Assembly: GCA_035620975.1 (NCBI GenBank)
Contig: DASPFV010000141.1
Span: forward strand, 1-33,615
DNA: 33,615 bases
Direction: 5' to 3'
Source: DASPFV01 sp035620975
GTDB taxonomy: Bacteria > Acidobacteriota > Vicinamibacteria > Vicinamibacterales > 2-12-FULL-66-21
The translations under genes and the position numbers were made by a program. Shown here one piece after another: positions 7,275 to 15,107 of this stretch. How positions within the stretch are numbered: position 1 is the first letter of the stretch; the number at the start of each line of letters is the position of its first letter. A model generated the notes under the pieces. The model was not told the DNA's origin. It worked only from the letters and a program-made list of their open reading frames with translations, and did no database searches.

Positions 7275-8174
7275 ATGCGTATCTTCCTGACGGGCGGGAC
7301 GGGCTATATCGGCGCGGCGGCCCTCGAGGCCCTCGTGCGCGGCGGTCACCAGGTGGAGACGCTCGTGCGCAACCGCGAGAAGGCCGCCCAGGTGCTGGCC
7401 CGGGGCGCGCGCCCGGTGATCGGCGATCTCTCGCAGCCTGCCAGCTATCTGCCGGCGGCTGGTGCTGCGGAGGGCATCGTCCACGCCGGGTTCGAGTATT
7501 CCGCCCGGGGCCGCGACATCGACGCGCTGGCCATCACGTCGCTGCTGCAGGCGGGCGCGGGGCGGGGCCGGCTCCTGATCTACACCTCGGGGGTGTGGGT
7601 CCTCGGGAACACCACCGTGCCGGCCGACGAGTCGGCGCCGCTCAGCCCTGCCGATCACGTGGCATGGCGGCCCTCCCACGAGCAACTCGTGCTCGGTGCC
7701 GCCGCTGCGGGCTTCCGCACCGTGGTCGTGCGGCCCGGCATCGTCTACGGCGGGGCGCGGGGCATCGTCGGGGAGCTCTTCAAGGACGCGGCGAACGGCC
7801 TGGTGCGCGTGATCGGAAGCGGCGAGAACCACTGGCCGCTCGTGCACGAGCGCGATCTCGGCGAGCTGTACGCGCGCCTCGTCGCGCATCCTGAGGCTGC
7901 GGGCGTGTTCCACGCGAACGACGAGGCCGACGAACGGGTCAATGAGCTCGTGGCCGCTATCGCGAGCCACGTGCCCATCCGGCCGAGCGTGCGTCACGTG
8001 CCGATCGCGGAGGCGCGGCAGAAGCTCGGCCCGTACGCCGACGCGCTCGCGCTCGATCAGATCGTCCGCAGCCCGCGGGCGCGCGCGATCGGCTGGCATC
8101 CGTCGCTGCACGCCGTCTCGCGCAACGCGGCCCGGCTGTTCGAGGAGTGGCGGACCGGCCGCGAGGCGGCCTGA
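7275..8174 (+). CDS. NAD(P)-dependent epimerase/dehydratase-like SDR
   Basis: A 299-residue extended or atypical SDR. The Rossmann motif GGTGYIG is at 7-13, followed by VRNREKA after beta-2, typical of NADP binding. The strand with the catalytic Ser is LIYTSGVWVLG (101-111), and VVRPGIVYG (151-159) is the usual post-active-site block. The canonical Tyr-x3-Lys pair is not visible where expected (around 130-140, WRPSHEQLVL), so catalysis may be altered or the protein may act in a binding role. The open frame extends upstream to 7236, but the ATG at 7275 is preferred: it starts MRIFLTGG and has GGGAG eight nt upstream. It is convergent with the outer-membrane protein gene, ten nt away. Substrate unknown. 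Confidence 0.82.
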   Translation: MRIFLTGGTGYIGAAALEALVRGGHQVETLVRNREKAAQVLARGARPVIGDLSQPASYLPAAGAAEGIVHAGFEYSARGRDIDALAITSLLQAGAGRGRLLIYTSGVWVLGNTTVPADESAPLSPADHVAWRPSHEQLVLGAAAAGFRTVVVRPGIVYGGARGIVGELFKDAANGLVRVIGSGENHWPLVHERDLGELYARLVAHPEAAGVFHANDEADERVNELVAAIASHVPIRPSVRHVPIAEARQKLGPYADALALDQIVRSPRARAIGWHPSLHAVSRNAARLFEEWRTGREAA

Positions 8175-8184
8175 CCGTTTTCAC

Positions 8185-8850
8185 CTACTTGAAGGACACG
8201 CCCGCGCTGAACACCATCATCCGCATCTTCGGATAGGCGGGACGGTCGATCGTGGCCTCCTGCGCATCGATCGTGTAGAAGCGCAGATCCAGGACGAACG
8301 CGAGGTGCTCCTTCGCGAACCATCGCGCGCCGCCGCCGTAGTTCAGGACACGCGGCCGGCTCGCCGCCTCGCCGACCGGCTCGTCCTCCCGCTCGCTCGT
8401 GAACGCGCCGGGCCCCAGCCCGCCGCTGAGATAGCTCCAGCCCCGTCCGGTTCCGAAGTTCAGCGAGACCTGCGGCGAGAGTGCGGCAAAACGCGTGTTC
8501 ACCACGGGCCCGGCCGGCGCGTCGTCCTGTGATTCCGCGGTGCGGCTGCCGCGGCTCAGGAGGACCTCGCCGCCCAGTCCGACCGTGATCGCGCCCATGC
8601 GGAAGGGGTACCAGTTCACGCCTGCGGCCAGGCCCAGGCCGCGCGTCGGCAGGTTCGTGGAGGCCACGCCGAGCGCGCTGGCGATGCTGACGTCGTCCGG
8701 GAACCGCGGCAGCGAGACCCGGACGTCCGCTGCGAACGGTCCAATGGGCTCCGGCACCGGCTGCGCGAACACCGGCGTGCCCCGCATCAGGGTGGCGCCC
8801 GCCACCGCCACACATCCCAGCGCGCGCAGGACCCCGGCGCGGTTCATCAT
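8185..8850 (-). CDS. Outer-membrane beta-barrel protein
   Basis: The 221-residue product begins with a signal peptide: basic MNRAG, a hydrophobic stretch, then PVFA-Q, suggesting cleavage after residue 29. The mature part has alternating hydrophobic strands (VSLNFGTGRGWSYLSGGLG, LAFVLDLRFYTID) and ends GVSFK, close to the hydrophobic/Phe C-terminus of outer-membrane barrels (though the last residue is Lys). About eight strands fit the length, as in small OmpA/OmpW-like barrels. The start is ATGATG at 8850 with AGAGAGG just before it. It follows the nucleotidyltransferase gene by only six nt on the same strand, so the two are probably co-transcribed, though no functional link is obvious. The cargo or role is unknown. 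Confidence 0.7.
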   Translation of the reverse strand: MMNRAGVLRALGCVAVAGATLMRGTPVFAQPVPEPIGPFAADVRVSLPRFPDDVSIASALGVASTNLPTRGLGLAAGVNWYPFRMGAITVGLGGEVLLSRGSRTAESQDDAPAGPVVNTRFAALSPQVSLNFGTGRGWSYLSGGLGPGAFTSEREDEPVGEAASRPRVLNYGGGARWFAKEHLAFVLDLRFYTIDAQEATIDRPAYPKMRMMVFSAGVSFK

Positions 8851-8856
8851 CCTCTC

Positions 8857-10278
8857 TCAATCCTCTCTACGATCTCTGCCGCTGACGCCGAGCCGGCTCC
8901 GGCCCGGGGACCGGGCCGCACCAGACAGGATCGATCGCGCCAGCTCGAGCGCTTCGTCGAGCGACGTGATGCGTCCATCGAGCTGCGCCTCGTACACCTG
9001 ACGCAGGACGTGCCCGACGCGCGGACCCGGGGTCATCCCCAGATCCAGCAGATGCCGACCCATCAGAACTGCCTCGGGAGCGCGGTGCTCCACGCCCAGC
9101 GCGCGTGCGCGCTCGAGGAAGCGGTCGATGCCCGTGCAGTCGAAGTCGCCCGTCCGTCCGAGGCAGTCGGACTTCGCGACTCGCGCGAGCAGCTCCAGGT
9201 CGACTTTCTGCGCCAGGCGCCGGTAGGCGCCATCGCCCACGGGCGTGCCCGACTTCAGGAACGCGTTCGGCTTCAGGTGGTGCGCGACGATGCCGAGGAC
9301 CTGGCGGCGGACGTCGTAGCCGCCCATCGTGTGGACGTTGAGCCGATCGAGCAGCGAGGAGGCCGGCGCGACCCCCGCCTGCTCGTGATCGAGCGAACGG
9401 ATGCGTCCCTCGACCACGGCCGTCGTCACGGGTTTGCCGACGTCATGACAAAGCGCGCCGAGCATGACCGTCACCTGCTGCGGGTGATCGAGGTCGCCGA
9501 TGCGCGTGCGCGCCTCGTCCACCACGAGCAGCGTGTGCACCCACACGTCGCCCTCGGGGTGCCATTCCGGCTCCTGGGGACAGTCGACCAGCGCCGCCAG
9601 CTCGGGGAAGAGGCGTTCGACCACTCCGAGCTCCACGGCCAGGCGCAGTCCGGTGGAGGGTCTCCGCGCGAGGAGGAGCAGCTTTTCCAGTTCTCCCCAG
9701 ACTCGCTCGGCGGGCAGATCGTCCAGGGGAATCCGCCGGCAGATCTCACGCGTGCCCTCATCCATCGTCAGATCGAAGCGCGCGGCGAACTGGATGCCGC
9801 GCAGCACCCGCAGGCTGTCGTCGGAAAACGTCCGCGGGTCGACCGCTCGCAGCGTCCGCCGCTCGAGGAGGTCCCGCCGCCCGCCGGAGGGATCCAGGTA
9901 GTCCCCCGACAGCGGGTCCCACGCAATCGCGTTGATCGTGAAGTCGCGGCGCCGCGCGGCCTCTGCGGGCGTCATCGACGGATCGCCCGCGACGTCGAAG
10001 CCGCGATGGCCGCGTCCCGTCTTGGAGTCCCGCCGGGGCAGCGAGACGTCCACGCCCGCCACCTTGAACACGGTGAAGCTCTCGCCAACGGTGTCGACGG
10101 GGCCGACCGTGCCGAGCACGTCCCGGAGCGTCGGGGCCGGAAGCCCGTAGATCTCGAGGTCCACGTCCTTGGGGTCGAGGCCCAGCAGCCGATCCCGCAC
10201 CCAGCCGCCCACGACGAGGGCGCGGCCGCCGCTCTCGCGAACCCTCCTGGCGATGCTCGTGGCCACTTCGATGCTCAT
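8857..10278 (-). CDS. tRNA nucleotidyltransferase/poly(A) polymerase family protein with HD domain
   Basis: The 473-residue enzyme belongs to the class II CCA-adding/poly(A) polymerase superfamily. The head domain shows VVGGWVRDRLLG (22-33) and the metal-binding DVDLE (D38, D40), then RRDFTINAIAWDP (110-122), a LDPSGG loop (128-133) and RVLRGIQFAARF (157-168), the family's neck signature. A C-terminal HD domain follows: HPEGDVWVHTLLV (240-252), ALCHDVGKP (275-283) and VAHHLKP. It probably adds CCA to tRNA 3' ends, or repairs them using the HD phosphohydrolase; poly(A) addition cannot be excluded. The ATG at 10278 is preferred over one at 10341, which would leave only five nt to the divergent dehydrogenase gene and adds a non-conserved tail. 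Confidence 0.85.
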   Translation of the reverse strand: MSIEVATSIARRVRESGGRALVVGGWVRDRLLGLDPKDVDLEIYGLPAPTLRDVLGTVGPVDTVGESFTVFKVAGVDVSLPRRDSKTGRGHRGFDVAGDPSMTPAEAARRRDFTINAIAWDPLSGDYLDPSGGRRDLLERRTLRAVDPRTFSDDSLRVLRGIQFAARFDLTMDEGTREICRRIPLDDLPAERVWGELEKLLLLARRPSTGLRLAVELGVVERLFPELAALVDCPQEPEWHPEGDVWVHTLLVVDEARTRIGDLDHPQQVTVMLGALCHDVGKPVTTAVVEGRIRSLDHEQAGVAPASSLLDRLNVHTMGGYDVRRQVLGIVAHHLKPNAFLKSGTPVGDGAYRRLAQKVDLELLARVAKSDCLGRTGDFDCTGIDRFLERARALGVEHRAPEAVLMGRHLLDLGMTPGPRVGHVLRQVYEAQLDGRITSLDEALELARSILSGAARSPGRSRLGVSGRDRRED

Positions 10279-10329
10279 GGGCCTCGCGGGCGCGCTGGCC
10301 GGTCGGTCCCGCCAGCCGGCCTGCGACTG

Positions 10330-10341
10330 TATCATTATCAT
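10330..10341 (+). promoter_or_regulatory. Repeated TATCAT, possible -10 for the SDR gene
   Basis: TATCAT occurs twice in tandem (10330-10335 and 10336-10341). The second ends five nt before the ATG at 10347, with no ribosome site between. It could drive a leaderless or near-leaderless SDR-M20 transcript. Confidence 0.35.
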
Positions 10342-10346
10342 TTCGT

Positions 10347-11138
10347 ATGCGCGTTGCCGTGATCACGGGGGCTTCGTCCGGGATCGGGCTGGCGACGGCC
10401 GAGCAGCTCGCGCGCGAGGGAATCGCCGTCGTCCTGGGCGCACGGCGGGCGGACCGGCTGACAGCCGCCGTCGAGCGTATCCGTGGTGCCGGCGGCCGGG
10501 CCGAGGCCCTGGCGATGGACGTGACGCGCGAAGCGGACGTAATGGCGCTCGTGGACCGGGCAGTGACCGTGTTCGGCGGGCTCCAGATCATGATCTGCAA
10601 CGCGGGCTTCGGCTACTACGGGACTGTCGAGGAGACTCCGCCGGACGTCATGCACCGCATGATGGACGTCAACTTCATGGGCTCGTACTACGGCGCGCGA
10701 GCCGCGCTTCCAATCTTCCGGCGCCAGCAGCACGGCCACCTCCTGTTCGTGTCCTCGATCGTCGGACGGCGCGGCATCGCCCAGATGAGCGGGTACAGCG
10801 CCACCAAGGCCGCGCAGGCGGGCTTCGCCGAATCGCTGCGTGCGGAGTTCACCGGGTCCGCCATCCACGTCAGCGTGGTGTTCCCGGTCTCGACCGAGAC
10901 CGAGTTCCGCGAGGCGATGCAGCGCGACTACGGCCACGTCGTCGCCGGGCTGGGGCCGAAGCAGCCGTCCCAGCGCGTGGCCGCCGCGATAGCGGCCTGC
11001 ATCCGGCGGCCGCGGCCCGAGGTCTACCCGCACGCGAAGTCGCGGGCGCTCGCGATCCTGAACGTCATGGCTCCCGCCGCGACCGACCGGCTCGTCCGCC
11101 GTTACGGCCGCCGAAGACACTCCAGCCCTGCCGGTTGA
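10347..11138 (+). CDS. Short-chain dehydrogenase/reductase (classical SDR)
   Basis: A complete classical SDR of 263 residues. It has the TGASSGIG cofactor loop (7-14), GARRADR after beta-2 (favouring NADP), NAG at 85-87, the catalytic Ser in FVSSIVG (134-140) and Y150-x3-K154. The C-terminal part (SQRVAAAIAACIRRPRPEVYP) resembles the DltE/YqjQ-like group of uncharacterised SDRs. It oxidises or reduces an unknown alcohol or ketone. The ATG at 10347 has no Shine-Dalgarno but follows -10-like sequences. The M20 peptidase gene starts 11 nt after its stop, suggesting one transcript. Confidence 0.85.
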   Translation: MRVAVITGASSGIGLATAEQLAREGIAVVLGARRADRLTAAVERIRGAGGRAEALAMDVTREADVMALVDRAVTVFGGLQIMICNAGFGYYGTVEETPPDVMHRMMDVNFMGSYYGARAALPIFRRQQHGHLLFVSSIVGRRGIAQMSGYSATKAAQAGFAESLRAEFTGSAIHVSVVFPVSTETEFREAMQRDYGHVVAGLGPKQPSQRVAAAIAACIRRPRPEVYPHAKSRALAILNVMAPAATDRLVRRYGRRRHSSPAG

Positions 11139-11149
11139 GCGACAGCGCC

Positions 11150-12286
11150 ATGGATCCTGCCGTCGCCCTGCTCCGCGATCTGGTGGCCATCGATTCGGTG
11201 AATCCCTCGCTGGTCCGCGGCGCTGCAGGCGAGGCCGCGATCGCCGATGCGATTGCCGCCCACATGCGCCGGCTGGGACTCGACGTCCACGTGGAGGCGG
11301 CGGCGCCCGGCCGATCCAACGTGATCGGGGTGCTCGAGGGACATGCGCCCGGCCGATCGCTCATGTTCTGCGGCCACGTCGACACCGTCGGGGTCGAGGG
11401 CATGCGCGCGCCGTTCGATCCTGTAATCCGCGAGGGGCTGCTGTATGGTCGCGGCGCCCAGGACATGAAGGGCGGCCTTGCGGCGATGATCGATGCCGCC
11501 CGCGTGGCCGCCAGCGAGGGTTTCCTCAGCGGCCGGCTCGTCGTGGCAGCCGTCGTGGACGAGGAATACGAAAGCATCGGCGCCGACGCGCTCGTGGCCG
11601 GCTGGCGCACGGATGCCGCCGTCGTCCCCGAGCCGACCGATCTCCGCATGGCCGTGGGCCACAAGGGGTTCGCCTGGATCGAGATCGAGACGCGCGGGCG
11701 GGCCGCGCACGGCAGCCGCCCGGCCGACGGCCGCGACGCCATCCTTCGCATGGGACGCGTGCTCGGCCGGCTGGAGGCGCTCGATCGGCGCCTTCAGTCG
11801 GGGCCGGCTCACCCGATCCTCGGCACGGCATCGCTGCACGCGTCGACCGTCGAGGGCGGACGCGAGCTGAGCAGCTACCCGGCGCGGTGCCTGCTCCGCA
11901 TGGAACGCCGGACGATCCCCGGCGAAGCCGGCGGTATCGCCGAGGATGAGGTGCGCGCGATCCTCGAGGCGCTGCAGCGCGAGGACGCTGAATTCGAGGG
12001 GGCGGCGAGGCTGACGTTCGCCCGGCCTCCGTACGAGATCGACGCCGGCCATCCGCTGCCCGTCTGCCTGGCCAGTGGTCTGCGGACCCTCGGCGTTCCC
12101 TCCGCGCCCGTCGGCATGAGCTTCTGGACGGATGCCGCCGTGCTCGGATCGGCCGGGATTCCCTCGGTGCTGTTCGGGCCGGGCGGCGCCGGCCTTCACA
12201 GCATCGAGGAGTACGTCAGGTTGAACGAGGTGATCGCCTGCCGCGACGTGCTCGCGCGGCTGGCGCTGGAGTGGTGCAGGAGCTGA
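11150..12286 (+). CDS. M20 family metallopeptidase (ArgE/DapE/ACY1/CPG2 type)
   Basis: The 378-residue enzyme belongs to the two-zinc M20 deacylase/peptidase family. GHVDTV (75-80) gives ligand H76 and catalytic-support D78; GRGAQDMKGG (100-109) gives bridging D105; DEEYESIG (137-144) gives catalytic E138 and ligand E139; PEPTD (160-164) gives E161; LHSIEEYV supplies the last ligand, H350. The lid domain begins at HKGFAWIEIETRGRAAHGS, with the dimer-bridging histidine at H187. Acetylornithine deacetylase, succinyl-diaminopimelate desuccinylase or a carboxypeptidase are all possible; sequence alone does not decide. The ATG at 11150 is used; a TTG at 11135, overlapping the upstream stop, is an alternative. 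It is convergent with the zinc-ribbon gene, nine nt away. Confidence 0.86.
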   Translation: MDPAVALLRDLVAIDSVNPSLVRGAAGEAAIADAIAAHMRRLGLDVHVEAAAPGRSNVIGVLEGHAPGRSLMFCGHVDTVGVEGMRAPFDPVIREGLLYGRGAQDMKGGLAAMIDAARVAASEGFLSGRLVVAAVVDEEYESIGADALVAGWRTDAAVVPEPTDLRMAVGHKGFAWIEIETRGRAAHGSRPADGRDAILRMGRVLGRLEALDRRLQSGPAHPILGTASLHASTVEGGRELSSYPARCLLRMERRTIPGEAGGIAEDEVRAILEALQREDAEFEGAARLTFARPPYEIDAGHPLPVCLASGLRTLGVPSAPVGMSFWTDAAVLGSAGIPSVLFGPGGAGLHSIEEYVRLNEVIACRDVLARLALEWCRS

Positions 12287-12295
12287 CCGGACGGA

Positions 12296-12595
12296 TCACG
12301 CAGTCTTCTTGAGGACGAGCCGCTTGGGTGCGAGGACGTGGCGGCGCGCATCCCCCTCGAAGCGGCGCCGAGGACCGCGACTGCTGATCTCCCAGCCCGG
12401 CGTGTCGTGTCCGCACGTCGTGCAGCGCATCATGACGCGGTTGCCCTCGAAGTGGAGCACGGCCTCGTGCCCGCGCAGGCCGCAGAAGAACTGCCCGAGG
12501 CTCCCGAGAACACGCGCCGCGATGCCGCCCTGTGGCCGCCTCTCAACGCCCACCTGCGTGGCTGCCGACAGTCGCTGGGGATAGTTCGTAACCAT
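12296..12595 (-). CDS. Small zinc-ribbon-like hypothetical protein
   Basis: A 99-residue protein. The middle has FFCGLRGHEAVLHFEGNRV followed by MRCTTCGHDTPGWE; C38, H43, C58 and C61 could bind zinc as a small ribbon. The C-terminus is very basic (RRHVLAPKRLVLKK), fitting nucleic-acid or membrane-surface contact. The ATG at 12595 is supported by AAGGGAGA starting five nt upstream. No catalytic motif is visible and the function is unknown. A TGGCAC-N5-TTGAT motif lies 111 nt upstream of the start. Confidence 0.62.
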   Translation of the reverse strand: MVTNYPQRLSAATQVGVERRPQGGIAARVLGSLGQFFCGLRGHEAVLHFEGNRVMMRCTTCGHDTPGWEISSRGPRRRFEGDARRHVLAPKRLVLKKTA

Positions 12596-12942
12596 GGGTC
12601 TCTCCCTTACCTCCGGGATTCCGGGCCCTTCAGACGGGATGCCGGCCCTCCAGATAGGACGCAGGCCGCCAGTCGGCCGTTTCGGCCTCCCGCGAGCCCA
12701 TGAATATCAAACGATGTGCCACGGGCCGGTCTTCTGACCTAAACATTACTCATCAAGACACTTACCATGGAAAGCGACCCTGTGGCGGCCGTCGCGGGTG
12801 TCGGCTTCGGATTCCCCACTGTATGCCTTAGATTCGACAGGAGGATGGACGCGGTCCCGCGGTTTCTCGGCGTGGCGTCCAGAAGACCGAGGACTGCCCG
12901 GAACGGCGAAACTAGTCGCCCTATTGGGTGACTTTCTGGACC
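12596..12942. other. Gene-free spacer between two minus-strand genes
   Basis: About 350 bases without a convincing gene. It includes an AT-richer segment near 12700-12770, the σ54-like motif at 12706-12721, the small hairpin GGTC-TTCT-GACC near 12727, and an inverted repeat GGCGA-AACTAG-TCGCC at 12905-12920 shortly downstream of the proline dehydrogenase stop. The last may help end that transcript, although no T-run follows it. No known structured RNA is recognised. Confidence 0.4.
12706..12721 (-). promoter_or_regulatory. TGGCAC-N5-TTGAT motif (σ54-like)
   Basis: On the minus strand TGGCACATCGTTTGAT resembles a σ54 -24/-12 element, but the -12 GC is replaced by GA. A near-identical motif lies upstream of infA (2704-2719). 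It faces the zinc-ribbon gene, 111 nt away. Confidence 0.2.
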
Positions 12943-13878
12943 TCAGCTCTCGCGAAGCAGACTTCTGAGGACGAATGCCACGTTTGCGGGTCGCTCTCCG
13001 AGCCGGCGCATGAAATAGGGAAACCACTCGCGGCCGAAGGGAATGTAGACCCGGACGCCGAACCCGCCTTTCACCAGCGCCGCCTGCAGGTCACGGCGGA
13101 TCCCGTACAGCATCTGGAACTCGTATCGGTCCGGGCCGATGGCGCGTGCAGAGGCGAACGTCCGCGTTCCCTCGATCATGGCGGGATCGTGAGTGGCAAT
13201 TGCCGGGAACGCTCCGCGCTCCAGCAGGATGCGCATGATCTCGAGAAACGCGTCGTCGACGTCGCTTTTCCGGGTCCAGGCGACTGTCTTCGGCTCCTTG
13301 TAGGCGCCCTTCACGAGCCGCACCCGTGCGCCCAGCTCGTTCATGCGGCGGGCATCCGCGGCGCTTCGCTTGAGGCAGGACTGCAGTACCACGCCCGCGT
13401 TCCGATACCCCTGCTGCCACATCGTCTCGAAGATGTCGAGCGTGACCTGTGTAAACGGGGAGTTCTCCATGTCGATGCGGACGAAGAACTCGCGTGCGGC
13501 GCCGGCGTCGAGGATGCGCCGCAGGTTGTCGACGCACGTGGCGCGATCGATCGTCAGGCCCAGCTGCGTCAGCTTGAGCGAGATGTTGCGGCCGATGCCG
13601 GCCAGGCTGACGGCTTCGAGGACCGCGAGGTAGCTGCGGGTGGCGTGGTCCGCCTCGTCCATCGTCCCGACGCTCTCCCCGAGGTAGTCGAGCGTCTGCC
13701 GGAAGCCGGCCTGCTCGATCGCCTGCGCCGCGGTCACCGCCTCCTCGACAGTCTCGCCTGCGATGAAGCGGCGCGCGAAGCTCTCGCGCCGGCGCATCCC
13801 GTATCGCGAGGCGACGTGTTTGAGCGCGTGGCTGGCGGCGAGAGCGTGGAAGATCGCCTTGGAGATGCCGTCGATCAT
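12943..13878 (-). CDS. Proline dehydrogenase
   Basis: The 311-residue, monofunctional proline dehydrogenase oxidises L-proline to pyrroline-5-carboxylate using FAD and passes electrons to the membrane quinone pool. The (beta-alpha)8 barrel shows the usual signature blocks: RIDMENSPFT (134-143), RVRLVKGAYKEP (185-196), AIATHD (226-231), EFQMLYGIR (253-261) and the substrate-binding C-terminal block VRVYIPFGREWFPYFMRR (275-292), followed by GERPAN. It lacks the aldehyde dehydrogenase half of PutA, which must be encoded elsewhere. Its ATG overlaps the stop of the upstream acyltransferase by one base (TGATG), implying translational coupling with an apparently unrelated enzyme. Confidence 0.92.
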   Translation of the reverse strand: MIDGISKAIFHALAASHALKHVASRYGMRRRESFARRFIAGETVEEAVTAAQAIEQAGFRQTLDYLGESVGTMDEADHATRSYLAVLEAVSLAGIGRNISLKLTQLGLTIDRATCVDNLRRILDAGAAREFFVRIDMENSPFTQVTLDIFETMWQQGYRNAGVVLQSCLKRSAADARRMNELGARVRLVKGAYKEPKTVAWTRKSDVDDAFLEIMRILLERGAFPAIATHDPAMIEGTRTFASARAIGPDRYEFQMLYGIRRDLQAALVKGGFGVRVYIPFGREWFPYFMRRLGERPANVAFVLRSLLRES

Positions 13879-15011
13879 CAGTGGGTGCGCGGCACCCGCC
13901 CCGAGCCGGCGAGCAGGTGCTGCAGGGTGCGGGCGTAGTACCGCAGCACCGTGCGCTCGCGGACCCGGAAGCGCCCGCCCCGCTCCACGTAGATGATGTT
14001 TCGAGCCGCGAGCGCGTCGGCGGCTTCGTCGACGGCCTGTCGCCCGGTCGCAACGGCGAGATTCGCGCCCCCGGCGCGGAGCAGGTCGATCAGCACGTCC
14101 ACGCCGCTTTCCAGCTCGCGCCTCGTGATCGACGGGCGCATCGCGGCCGCCACCAGCGCTGTGGGCACCACCTTGTACAGGCGTCCGATGACGTGGCGGA
14201 TGTGGTGGGCGAGCGCCATCACGTCGCGGCGCGACTCGGGGTCGGTGGCGCCCAGTCCAATGGGCGGACCGAACGTCACGAACGCGCGCGACTGGTATCC
14301 GACGGCGTAGCGCACCATCTCGGCCACCTCGCGCGCGAACGGCCGGTTCCGGCGCCTGGAGGCCTGGTGCGCGAGGATATGGTCCTCGAGCACGACGTCG
14401 TAGGCCACCGCGAGCGGGACGACCTGCGCGTCGGCCCGGTTCGCCTGGAGCGCGGCGTGGAGCAGCCCCGTCTTCGGCGGCTTCAGCTCGCCGGAGTAGC
14501 TCCGCCCGCCCTCGATGTAGAAGAGCAGGTCGTGCCGCTGCAGCAGCTCCGCGACGTAGGCCTTCAGTGTGACCAGGTAGGCCGGATCCTTCGTATTGCG
14601 GCGGATGGGAATGGCGCCGGTGACGTGGCGGTGGATGAGGCCGAGCGGGCCGCCGAACAGGTTGATGCCCGCGGCGATGACCGGCGGCCGGACGCCGCTG
14701 TCGTCGAGCACCAGCGGCTCGACGAGGTAATCCAGATGGCTCTTGTGGTTGGAGATGTAGATGACGCGTCCGGCGCGCGTGGCGTCCTGCGCGACGCGCA
14801 CGCCCTCGTCGATTCGCTCGATCTTGCGGAGAATGGGATAGAGGGGATGCTTGAGCGCGCGGTAGATCGGGTAGCGCTGCGTCGTGCGCAGCTCGTCGAG
14901 ATACGCGTGGATTCGCTCGCGCGCTTCCAGCTCGGAGCGGCCATGCCCGCCACGGAGGTACTTCGCCACATCCTCGCGCGCCAGCACCGCCCGCGTGATG
15001 TCGTCGAGCAT
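13878..15011 (-). CDS. PlsB-type glycerol-3-phosphate acyltransferase
   Basis: The 377-residue acyltransferase has motif I NHKSHLDY (88-95; H89 and D94), motif III-like FYIEGGRSYSGELKPPKTG (164-182) and motif IV region VPLAVAYDVVLED. The ExGRSxxG...PPKTG form is that of PlsB/GPAT rather than PlsC. It would transfer an acyl chain to glycerol-3-phosphate, the first step of phospholipid synthesis. It is much shorter than E. coli PlsB (about 800 residues), lacking the long N-terminal region, so it is a core-only form. No Shine-Dalgarno precedes the ATG, but TATAGT (15021-15026) lies nine nt upstream. It overlaps proline dehydrogenase by one base. The substrate is inferred from the family. Confidence 0.82.
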   Translation of the reverse strand: MLDDITRAVLAREDVAKYLRGGHGRSELEARERIHAYLDELRTTQRYPIYRALKHPLYPILRKIERIDEGVRVAQDATRAGRVIYISNHKSHLDYLVEPLVLDDSGVRPPVIAAGINLFGGPLGLIHRHVTGAIPIRRNTKDPAYLVTLKAYVAELLQRHDLLFYIEGGRSYSGELKPPKTGLLHAALQANRADAQVVPLAVAYDVVLEDHILAHQASRRRNRPFAREVAEMVRYAVGYQSRAFVTFGPPIGLGATDPESRRDVMALAHHIRHVIGRLYKVVPTALVAAAMRPSITRRELESGVDVLIDLLRAGGANLAVATGRQAVDEAADALAARNIIYVERGGRFRVRERTVLRYYARTLQHLLAGSGRVPRTH

Positions 15012-15020
15012 CGAACTCGA

Positions 15021-15026
15021 ACTATA
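15021..15026 (-). promoter_or_regulatory. TATAGT, possible -10 for the acyltransferase/PRODH operon
   Basis: TATAGT on the minus strand ends nine nt before the ATG at 15011 in otherwise GC-rich DNA. This would give a leaderless or very short-leader mRNA. No clear -35 hexamer is seen. Confidence 0.35.
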
Positions 15027-15107
15027 ACATGCGCTTACCGGAGATTCGAGCCCGCTCTGCGCCGTGGCGCCGATGGCTGTGTCGCCCTCCCGGGATCGAC
15101 GGGTGCC

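Noticed and set aside
9010..10362. Antisense frame covering the nucleotidyltransferase gene
   Set aside because: The minus-strand product has intact GGWVRD, DVDLE and HD motifs; the plus-strand frame shows none.
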